NCBI GenBank assembly: GCA_016717705.1
Contig: JADKFD010000025.1
Coordinates: 10,907 to 74,906, forward strand
Origin: Rhodanobacteraceae bacterium
Lineage (GTDB): Bacteria; Pseudomonadota; Gammaproteobacteria; Xanthomonadales; SZUA-5
DNA: 64,000 bases
Direction of reading: 5' to 3'
Shown here: one piece after another, positions 10,074-20,900 of the stretch
Position numbering within the stretch: the stretch's first letter is position 1
How the letters are laid out: each line of letters starts with the position of its first letter
Notes under the pieces: generated by a model
Told to the model about the DNA's origin: nothing
Database searches by the model: none
The model's input: the letters and a program-made list of their open reading frames with translations, nothing else
Translations under genes and position numbers: made by a program

Positions 10074-10144
10074 ACGAACCGCATCGATAGCCGCTCGGCA
10101 CACGTCAATACCGCGATCGATGCGGTTCGCTGCGCTCACCACAT
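10074..10144. repeat. Dispersed GATCGATGCGGTTCGC-type repeat, two partial copies
   Basis: The gap 10033-10279 has no gene. It holds an inverted partial copy (10074-10089, AACCGCATCGAT) and a direct copy at 10113-10144. The latter is identical over 32 bases to 33474-33505. Related copies lie at 25025-25098. The unit is probably an intergenic palindromic repeat family specific to this genome. Confidence 0.6.
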
Positions 10145-10279
10145 CCGCACTCGGTCCGGGTCAAAGCCGCGATCGATGCAGTTCGATTTGCGCATCGCGT
10201 TCTTCCCGGACTTTACGATTGGGAACTATTGCCTCGTCGCCAGCGTCGCAAGCTCGCTCACCACTTCGACCAGGCCTCG

Positions 10280-11473
10280 ATGAAAAAACTCGCCATTCGC
10301 CAACACAGTCTGACCAGCGTCGCCCTGCTCTTGCTCGCCAGCAGTGCGCATGCCGCCCTGCCTGGCGGTCTCAGCGGCACCTGGTACAACCCGGCGCAGT
10401 CCGGCCATGGCGTCAGTCTGGAGATCGTTGCCGGCGACCGCGCAGTCGCGCTGTGGCATGTGTACGACAGTGAGGGCAAGCCGCTGACGCTGTATGTCGA
10501 CGGCCGCATCGATGGCCGCCACATCGATGGCGTCGCCTACGCGCCCATAGGCATGCGCTTTGGCGCTTTCGACCCGGCAACCCTGCAGTTGCCGGTATGG
10601 GGCGAAGTCGACATCGATGTAGCCAGTTGCTCGCAAGCCACGTTGAGCTGGATTGCACAGGATCCGGCCCTGGGCGCCGGCCAGATCGAGCTGACGCGAC
10701 TGACCCGGGCCGCAGGACTCGATTGTGGATTGACGCCGACTTTCGATCGAATGCCGACCGGCCTCTACAACGGGGAGACGATTCCTGTGCGACACGCCGC
10801 GGAGCAACTACGCGGCATCGTCGATCGCGATGGTCGGTTGTGGGGCTATGCAGGCCCGTTCGCGGATGCCGGCGTGGCGCCGCAAGTCCCCGGACCCGGT
10901 TGGGTGGGTGCTTACTTGCCGAAAGTGATCGAAATCGAGCCGTTGACGCTCGACGGTCAGCGGATCCATGTGCGCGCCGCGTTGCGATTGCCCGGAGCGC
11001 TCGCGGGCAGAAGTGTGCCTGCCGTTGTCGAGTCGGGCAGCGGCAACTGGACGACCGCCGGAAGCGGACAGTTCACGCCGCCGACCGGCAGCTACGACAA
11101 CGATCCGCAATCCTGGCGCGCCGGCAGCACCCCTGGCATCAATCTGGTCACCGGGGTGAACCTGACCGTGCTGGCCGGCCAATACAACGTGCCCCTGCGC
11201 ACCCAGTTTTTCGACCTGACCGCGAACCTTGCCGTCGCCGCCGACGGCAGCGCCTGCCTGCAACTCGGCGATTCGTGCACTCACCGCGGTCGCTTGACCA
11301 CCGCCGAAGGTGCACATGGACTCATCGACTTCAGCCTGAGCGACCAGCTCAACCCTGCACTTGCCGGCTACCATGGCCGCGGCTGGCTGCAGGACACCCC
11401 GCAGGGGCGTCAGTTGGTGCTGATCGGCGACAACGGCACCCAGGGTCTGCTGCTGATCGGTTTGCGCCAATGA
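10280..11473 (+). CDS. Secreted protein with a GTWYNPAQSGHG domain
   Basis: This 397-aa protein begins with a strong signal peptide (MKKLAIRQHS, a hydrophobic stretch, then SSAHAAL). It carries the short module LSGTWYNPAQSGHGVSLEIV and a LWHVYDSEGKPLTLYVDG stretch. That beta-rich unit recurs in many Xanthomonadales secreted proteins with the pattern G.W[YW]NP..SG.G. The rest (about residues 150-397) is rich in Gly, Thr and Asp and ends in VLIGDNGTQGLLLIGLRQ, without the FRNGFE tail found in other exported proteins of this window. No catalytic motif is recognised. The start was chosen by the signal peptide; the longer frame begins in the intergenic repeat. Confidence 0.75.
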   Translation: MKKLAIRQHSLTSVALLLLASSAHAALPGGLSGTWYNPAQSGHGVSLEIVAGDRAVALWHVYDSEGKPLTLYVDGRIDGRHIDGVAYAPIGMRFGAFDPATLQLPVWGEVDIDVASCSQATLSWIAQDPALGAGQIELTRLTRAAGLDCGLTPTFDRMPTGLYNGETIPVRHAAEQLRGIVDRDGRLWGYAGPFADAGVAPQVPGPGWVGAYLPKVIEIEPLTLDGQRIHVRAALRLPGALAGRSVPAVVESGSGNWTTAGSGQFTPPTGSYDNDPQSWRAGSTPGINLVTGVNLTVLAGQYNVPLRTQFFDLTANLAVAADGSACLQLGDSCTHRGRLTTAEGAHGLIDFSLSDQLNPALAGYHGRGWLQDTPQGRQLVLIGDNGTQGLLLIGLRQ

Positions 11474-11713
11474 GCGGCCATCGATGCTGGCTGCCCAGGC
11501 CGGGGAAGCGAGCGCCAGCAGGGGAAGAAAGCGTTTGCGCATGATCGCGTAGTCGTTGCCTGGCTGAGCAACCGGCTCGTGGTCCCGGAGATCCCTGACC
11601 GCGCAGCCACAGCGGCGACGCAGGCGCAGCGCGCCAGATCAAAGTGCGCTCGAATCTGCACGCTAGACTCGCCCTCGGGCGGTATCGAATTTTCTCCTGG
11701 GGACGGAAGCGTG

Positions 11714-12691
11714 ATGGAAATGAAGCGGGTGGCGGTGCTGACCAGTGGCGGCGATGCGCCGGGCATGAATGCGGTGGTGCGCGCCGCAGTGCGCTCCGGC
11801 GCGGCACTGGGCCTGGACATGGTGGGCGTGAGACATGGCTACTCCGGGCTGATGAATGCCGAGTTCATTCCGCTGGGCTCGCGCGACGTGGGCGGTATCG
11901 TGCAGCGCGGCGGCACCATGCTGGGCACGACGCGCTGCCTGGAACTCAAGACCGACGCCGGGCAGGAGCGGGCGCTGCAACAACTGCGCGAGCACGGCAT
12001 CACTGGCCTCGTGGTAGTCGGTGGAAATGGCTCGCAAAGCGGCGCCTATGCGCTGTCGAAGAAGGGTCTCGCGGTGGTCGGCGTGGCGTCGACGATCGAC
12101 AACGACCTTTTGGGAACCGACGTGACCATCGGCGCCACCACCGCGGCCGACATCGCGCTGGAAGCGATCGACCGCTTGCGGGTGACGGCGTCTTCGCACG
12201 AGCGCGCGTTTCTGGTCGAGGTGATGGGGCGCGACTGTGGTTATCTGGCCTTGATGGTGGGCATCGCCGGCGGCGCCGAAGCCATCGTCATTCCGGAGAT
12301 CGAAGTCGATCCGGAAGAAGTGGCGCGCGAGCTGCGACTGGCCAGCGAGCGCGGCAAGAGCCACGCCATCGTCGTGGTCGCCGAGGGCTCGCGTTATGAC
12401 GCCGACGGGCTGGTCGCCTATTTCAAGGAACACCAGGAGCGGCTCGGCTTCGACCTGCGGGTGTCGCGGCTGGGACACATCCAGCGCGGCGGCACCCCGG
12501 GGATTTTCGACCGCCTGCTGGCGACGCAACTCGGCGCCGCCGCAGTTCAGTGCCTGGCCGGCGGCTGCCACGGTGTACTGGTTGGTCGCATCGGCGGGCA
12601 AGTGGTCACCACACCGCTGGCCGAGGTGGCCAATCGAACCAAGCCGCTGGATACCCAATGGTTCGAGCTGGGGCGCATGCTGGCCACGTGA
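11714..12691 (+). CDS. pfkA: 6-phosphofructokinase
   Basis: This 325-aa enzyme phosphorylates fructose 6-phosphate in glycolysis. Core motifs are clear: TSGGDAPGMN near the N terminus, the catalytic TIDND with Asp129 as the likely base, and MGRDCGYLAL for substrate binding. A late GHIQRGGTP is also present. The nucleotide loop reads GGNGSQ (103-108). The Gly at 106 is the residue typical of ATP-using enzymes, and Asn105 replaces the Mg-binding Asp of E. coli PfkA. ATP use is therefore likely but not certain. ATG 11714 follows a purine-rich GGGACGGAAG site. It is followed by a CBS protein, glgC and pyruvate phosphate dikinase, all on the same strand. Confidence 0.93.
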   Translation: MEMKRVAVLTSGGDAPGMNAVVRAAVRSGAALGLDMVGVRHGYSGLMNAEFIPLGSRDVGGIVQRGGTMLGTTRCLELKTDAGQERALQQLREHGITGLVVVGGNGSQSGAYALSKKGLAVVGVASTIDNDLLGTDVTIGATTAADIALEAIDRLRVTASSHERAFLVEVMGRDCGYLALMVGIAGGAEAIVIPEIEVDPEEVARELRLASERGKSHAIVVVAEGSRYDADGLVAYFKEHQERLGFDLRVSRLGHIQRGGTPGIFDRLLATQLGAAAVQCLAGGCHGVLVGRIGGQVVTTPLAEVANRTKPLDTQWFELGRMLAT

Positions 12692-12785
12692 GGCTGGCGT
12701 TGCGCGTATGGTCGGCAGGGCGTGCGGGCTGCCGATGGGCGCGCCGCGAGCCAGTATTGAGATCACCTATCAGGAGGGAACGCCG

Positions 12786-13235
12786 ATGTTGCTCCAGGAA
12801 GTGTGTGTGCTCGACGTGGTGTGCTGCGGCAGGGACACCGGAATCATCGAAGCCGCGCGGATGATGCGCAAACATCATGTCGGCGCCCTGATCGTCGTCG
12901 ACCAGCCCAACGACGCACGGATTCCGGCCGGCATCCTGACCGACCGCGACATCGTCGTCGAGGTGCTCGGCAACGATCTCGACCCGGCGAAGACCACCGT
13001 GGCGCAGGTGATGAGCGCCCGATTGGTGATCGCGCAGGAAACCGAAGACACCGCGGTGGCGGTGGAACGCATGCACATGCACGGCGTGCGCCGGATGCCC
13101 ATCGTCAATCACAGCGGCAGTCTGGTCGGCGTGTTCACCCTGGACGACGCGGTCAAGCTGCTGGCGGCCCGCGCCGCCGAGTTCGTGGATATCGCCGACA
13201 AGGGACAGACCCACGAGCGGCGCACGCGACGCTGA
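12786..13235 (+). CDS. Tandem CBS-domain protein
   Basis: This 149-aa protein consists of two CBS domains, at about residues 8-68 and 75-132 (GALIVVDQ..GILTDRDIV and VRRMPIVNHSGSLVGVFTLDD). Such pairs bind adenine nucleotides and act as energy sensors or regulators. The ATG at 12786 follows an excellent AGGAGG site at about 12773-12778, which settles the start against the long open frame upstream. It is placed 94 bases after phosphofructokinase and 134 before glgC. That suggests a role in monitoring adenylates around sugar-phosphate and glycogen metabolism, but this is inferred from position. Confidence 0.88.
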   Translation: MLLQEVCVLDVVCCGRDTGIIEAARMMRKHHVGALIVVDQPNDARIPAGILTDRDIVVEVLGNDLDPAKTTVAQVMSARLVIAQETEDTAVAVERMHMHGVRRMPIVNHSGSLVGVFTLDDAVKLLAARAAEFVDIADKGQTHERRTRR

Positions 13236-13369
13236 GGGTGTCTGTCTGCCGGGCAGCGGTCGCCCGGCATCCCCTTGATGCGCATCAACCGCTGGCCAGC
13301 AGGTCTCACGCATGATCGAGGTCGGGTTCGACGACCTGCGCGAATGCCGATCGACAGAGAGCCTGAATC

Positions 13370-14620
13370 ATGCACAGCGATCCGATGCGCGACATCACGC
13401 ACCAAACCTACGCGCTGGTGCTGGCCGGCGGCCGCGGGACGCGCTTGCGTCAGCTGACCGATCACCGCGCCAAGCCGGCGGTACCCTTTGCCGGCACCAT
13501 GCGCATCATCGACTTCGCGCTGGGCAACTGCGTCAACTCCGGCCTGCGCCGCATCGGCGTGCTGACCCAGTACAAGGCGCAGAGCCTGATCCGCCACATC
13601 GAGCGCAGCTGGGGCTTTCTCGAGGCCAGCCTGGGCGAGTATGTCGATATCGTCCCGGCGCAACAGCGGCGCGACGAGCGCTGGTACACCGGCACCGCCG
13701 ATGCGGTGTATCAGAACCTGGACATCCTGCGCGAGTCGCGCCCCAAATACGTGGTCGTGCTCGGCGGCGACCATGTCTACAAGATGGATTACGGCGTGCT
13801 GCTGGCGGACCATGTCCAGCGCGGCGCGGACATGAGTGTGGCCTGCCTCGAGGTTCCGCTGGCCGAGGCGTGCGAGTTCGGCGTCATGACCATCGATGGC
13901 GATCAGCGCATCCGCGCCTTCGACGAGAAGCCGGCACACCCGAAGTCGATGCCGAACAAGCCCGACCGCGCCCTGGCCAGCATGGGCATCTATGCCTTCA
14001 ATGCCGATTTCCTGGTCGATCAACTGGAGCGCGATGCGTCCGACCCCGATTCCAGCCATGATTTTGGCAAGGATCTGATCCCCAGGCTGGTGCATAGCGC
14101 GCGGGTTTTCGCCCACCGCTTCGAGGACAGCTGCGTCAACATGGTCGGCGACCGGCCGTACTGGCGCGATGTCGGCACGCTGGATGCCTATTGGGAGGCC
14201 AACCTCGACCTCACCCACGTGGAACCCGAGCTCAACCTCTACGACCAGGCCTGGCCGATGCTGGGCCGGCAGCCGCACCGTCCGCCGGCCAAGTTCGTAT
14301 TCGACGATGCCGGGCGCCGCGGCTGCGCGGTGGATGCGCTGGTATCCGACGGCTGCATCGTCAGTGGGGCGCTGATCCGTCGCTCGATCCTGTTCTACAG
14401 CACGCGGGTGGCCGAGGGCAGTCGCATCGAGGATTCGGTGGTGCTGCCCAATGCCAGCATCGGCCGCAATGTGACGCTGCGACGGGTCATCGTCGACAAG
14501 GGCTGCGTGTTGCCGGACGGCCTCAAGGCCGGTCTCGATCCGGATCAGGATCGAAAGCGCTTCAACGTCACCGAGCGCGGCATCGTGCTGATCACGCCCG
14601 AGATGCTCGGCGCCCGCTGA
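13370..14620 (+). CDS. glgC: Glucose-1-phosphate adenylyltransferase
   Basis: This 416-aa enzyme makes ADP-glucose from ATP and glucose 1-phosphate, the committed step of bacterial glycogen synthesis. The nucleotidyltransferase signature LAGGRGTRLRQLTDHRAKPA starts near residue 19, followed by MRIIDFALGNCVNSG. Further blocks are GTADAVYQNLD, LGGDHVYKMDY, FDEKP and the sugar-phosphate site VGDRPYWRDVGTLDAYWEAN. The C-terminal part is a left-handed beta-helix of hexapeptide repeats (VVLPNASIGRNVTLRRVIVDKGC). The length is normal for the family. No glgA, glgB or glgP lies in the window. Confidence 0.95.
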   Translation: MHSDPMRDITHQTYALVLAGGRGTRLRQLTDHRAKPAVPFAGTMRIIDFALGNCVNSGLRRIGVLTQYKAQSLIRHIERSWGFLEASLGEYVDIVPAQQRRDERWYTGTADAVYQNLDILRESRPKYVVVLGGDHVYKMDYGVLLADHVQRGADMSVACLEVPLAEACEFGVMTIDGDQRIRAFDEKPAHPKSMPNKPDRALASMGIYAFNADFLVDQLERDASDPDSSHDFGKDLIPRLVHSARVFAHRFEDSCVNMVGDRPYWRDVGTLDAYWEANLDLTHVEPELNLYDQAWPMLGRQPHRPPAKFVFDDAGRRGCAVDALVSDGCIVSGALIRRSILFYSTRVAEGSRIEDSVVLPNASIGRNVTLRRVIVDKGCVLPDGLKAGLDPDQDRKRFNVTERGIVLITPEMLGAR

Positions 14621-14748
14621 GCGACGCTGCAGCCGCCGTGACACGGCGGCGCGATTGACGCTGCGCAAGGCCGCCACTATCGGCTTGCATGAACATTCCG
14701 GCATGCGCAACCGCGCGTCCATCCGCAATCTTCAGGCAGGCACTTCCC

Positions 14749-17469
<2,721 letters not shown>

Positions 17470-17520
17470 TCGGCCCGATCCTCAGCACTGGAGGGCCCAA
17501 AGCGCAAAGGCGTTTGGACC

Positions 17521-17569
17521 AGGTCCAGACCCACGACAGCAAGCCCGTCGCTGTTGTGGGTCCGGACCT
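17521..17569. repeat. Near-perfect 20-bp inverted repeat after ppdK
   Basis: Bases 17521-17540 (AGGTCCAGACCCACGACAGC) pair with 17550-17569 across a 9-base loop, with two mismatches. It lies 51 bases after the ppdK stop. No T-run follows, so it is not a standard intrinsic terminator. It may still act as an mRNA 3' end structure. Confidence 0.5.
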
Positions 17570-17635
17570 TGTCCGGACGCAGTTCGCACAAGCGTGCAGT
17601 CGGTGTTGAGGATTGACACGAATCAGGCGAGCGCC

Positions 17636-17906
17636 AGGGACCCTCTGAACAAGTTCTGCGGCCGCGACGGCGGCTGAAACGGTCGCCAGCAAGGATGACA
17701 CCGAAGGCCATAGCCTGCGCTCTGGGCGAGGTGTCAGACGCAGCTGGAGGCCGTTTCAGCCCCGTCCCGAAGGGTTGTGGCCCATTTTGCCTGCCGCGTC
17801 GTTCCGGTCCTCGGCTTCGTAGGCCATGCTACGACCTTCGGACCGCGCCTAGCGGCAGGCAAAATGGGTCACAACGCGGCTCGCAGAACTTGTTCAGAGG
17901 GTCCCT
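17636..17906. mobile_element. MITE-like palindromic element with 25-bp terminal inverted repeats
   Basis: A perfect 25-base inverted repeat (17636-17660 and 17882-17906, with core CCCTCTGAACAAGTTCTGCG) bounds a 271-base segment with no coding content. Nested inside are a 13-base stem with one mismatch (17672-17684 / 17749-17761), a 23-base stem with one mismatch (17775-17797 / 17852-17874) and a small CGTAG/CTACG hairpin (17818-17833). This architecture fits a non-autonomous transposon or MITE. No target duplication was recognised and no matching transposase is in the window. Together with the preceding hairpin it accounts for the 507-base gap between ppdK and the next gene. Confidence 0.6.
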
Positions 17907-17976
17907 AGACTTGATGATCTGTGGGTGTGCCCGGCTGCGTACTGGTCGTTGAGACCTTTCGACCCCGGAGTCGGCC

Positions 17977-20900
17977 ATGCCCCACCCAAGCGCCCCAGTT
18001 TGCGCCGCCGCTTTGCTATGCGCTTTGTCCGCCAGCACTGCCCAGGCCGCCCTGCCCGCCAACCAGCCGCCGCTGGAACAGGTCACCAGCACCCCCAACT
18101 TCGACTACCAGATGCGCCGCGGCCTGTCCGGCACGGTGCACTTCATGCCGAGTTCCAAGGTCTACAAGGCCGGCGATGCCCTCGACCGCAGTGGCACGCC
18201 AGCCCCCGGCAATCCCCTCGGCTACCATCCTGGCTACGTCAATCGCGGCTTTCGCGAGCCCTATTTCCTGTCGACGACCAAGGACGTGGTGTTCTGGGCC
18301 TGCGCCAACGGCGTGCCCTTCGACTGCGACAACGGCTTTGCGATACCCGAACAGATCATCATGCCGACCGAGGTCTACGGCAAAGCCAGCGAATCGTGCA
18401 TCCGCGGCATCGTCGGCCACGAGTTGTTCCACCACATCCAGTTCGGCTACAACCTCGACGGCGGCGGTAGCGGCGACAATTGCGGCGGTGGCTATGGCGC
18501 CACCGCCTGCGAAGGCCACGCCCGCGCACTGCAGGACAAGATCTACTTCGACCTGGATCTCGATCCGGCGGCCAGTTGCGTCGCGACCTTCCGCGGCCAG
18601 GTCAACGGCTATCTGGATCAGCCGGACGTCAACATCTGGCAGGCCAGCTACGGCTCGGCGCTGTTCTGGACCTATCTGATGGAGCAGTACGGCAGCTATC
18701 CCTTCGAGCCGGGCCTGGGCGTCGACTTTCTGGTCGACTGGTGGGAGCGGGCGCGCGATGAGATGTCGAATCCGTCGATCTATGGCGTGACCGACGACAC
18801 CATCAAGCAGAGCCGTCCGGATGACAACGCCACCAACGCCTTCCATGACTTCACCATCGCCAATACGCTGAAAGCGCGCGATCTGAGTCAGGTATCCGAC
18901 GCCTTCCGCGCGCGCTACACCTATCGCGATGAAGACCCGGTACCGCTGCGCGACAACCAGATGGCGTTCAAGCAGGCGGCGATCAGCCAGGCCGTGACCG
19001 TACCGCCGAATGGCAGCGCGGTCAGCCTCAACATCAACGCCCGGCGCTTCGGTGCCAGGTACTACGACTTCATCACCGAGTTCTGCCCGACTGGCAACAC
19101 GCTGGAGTTCCGCGCCACGCCGACCGCCGCGATTCCGCTGCAGGGCAACGCCCAACTGATCCTGCCCGACGGACTGTTTTCCTTGATCGCGCTGGAAGGC
19201 AGTACTGGGCCAGGGAAGCCGCGCAAGCTCCTCAAACATCGGGCGCGCGACTGGAAACAGACGCTGGTGCAGCCGGCGACTCGCTACAACCGGATCACCG
19301 CGATCGTCTCCGGCTGGCACACCGATTTCGCCGGCAGCATCAGCATGCGCTGCCTGGCGCCGCCGCCGTTGCCGCTGGTGGCCGGCATCAGCACCGCCCG
19401 ACCGCTGGTCAGCGGCGCGCCGGGCAGCGCTTCGCTGGCGCAGTTCAGCATCGATGTCAGCGAACCGGGCGGTGGTGGCCTGGATACGCTTGATATCGAC
19501 GATTTCCAGATCGTGATCGATCCCGCCGGTATCGGTCTGCTGCTGCCCGCCGTGCAGAAGGTGCGCGAAGCGGCGGCGCGGATGAAGGTCAGTGTGCAGA
19601 CACCGAACCTGCCGCTGGGTGCCTACGACGCACAGCTGCGTGCGGCTGGACAGACCATCGATATCCCCGGCGGCTTTCGCGTCGGCGCCCATCAACCCGA
19701 GGTGCTGGTCGCCGTCGACACCAGCGCCAGCATGGGTCTGCCGACCGGCGCCCCGCGCTTGAATACCCTGAAGATTGCCGCTCAGCGGCTGGGACATGCG
19801 CTGCCGAGCAACGCACGCCTGGGCCTGTTGCGCTTCGCTGGCAGCGCGGCCACGCCAGGCAGCAATGTCAGCCAGATTACCGCGCTGGCGTCGCTGTCCG
19901 TCGCTCATCGCGCTTTGTGGCTGGCGGATCTGGCGGCACTCAACCCGACGCCGCAGCCCACCATCAAGCTGGAAAACGTCCTGATCACCGGGATCAGCGC
20001 CTTCAACGCCCAGGGCGCGGATGGCGAGCGCCACCTGGTGATCGTCACCGACAGCGGCGACGGCAGCGCGCTGGACGTCGCCGCGCTGGTCACGCAGGCG
20101 CGCAACGCGGGTATCCGCCTGCATCTGCTGGCGCTCGGCGCAGCGGCCGACCAGCCCTTGCTGGCGCGCCTGGCCAGCCAGACTGGCGGCAGTTACGCCT
20201 ACGTCGACGTGCCCGTCACCGGGGCGAACCGCAGCGAGTTGGCCGCGGCACTCGACGATGTCGTCAATCAGATCACCCGGCGCCAGAGCGTGCGCACGGC
20301 CAGTGCCAGCACCGGGTCAGCCAGTCCTGCCGTGTTGACCATTCCGATCGATCCGGGTGTGGATGCGGGCAATCCGCACGTCAAGGTGTTCGACGGCATC
20401 ACCAGCCAGGCCTTTTCCGCGGTGCGTCTGTATCGCCCCGACAACAGCCAGGTGCTCGCCGGTCCCGATGTGCAGATCTTCCAGAACGCGCAGTCGTTTG
20501 CCTTCCACGTTGCCAATGCGCCGACCGGCCAGTGGCGCCTGGAAGTCGATTCCAGCGCTGCCGGCGGTGCGATCGCCTTCGACTACGCAGCAGCAGTGGT
20601 CGATCCAACCCGCTCGCTCAAGCTGGGCTTCTCGCGTCCCGGTGGCGACAACGAAAATGTCGAGTACTTCCGCATCGGTGAGCCGGTGCTGATCCAGGCG
20701 GCGTTGACCGATCTGACGGGCGGACCGACTCCGCCCTCGGCTACCGCCGGCCTCACCAAGTCCGGACCGGGTACGCTGATCCTCAATCTGCGCGACGATG
20801 GCACCTTGGGCGACCAATTCGCCGGCGACCGCATCTACAGCGCCATCTATCGCGCCAGCGACAGCGGCAGTCCGACCGGCTTCCTCGATGACGAATCGGC

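Noticed and set aside
7690..10101. 803-codon open frame antisense to the molybdoenzyme
   Set aside because: Composition is typical of an antisense shadow and no domain is recognisable, whereas the plus strand has all cofactor motifs.
17695..17952. Short plus-strand frame inside the MITE-like element
   Set aside because: It spans both arms of the palindromes, has no ribosome site and no known domain.
18016..20124. 702-codon minus-strand frame across the VWA protein gene
   Set aside because: Antisense shadow; the plus-strand protein has signal peptide, HExxH and MIDAS motifs.
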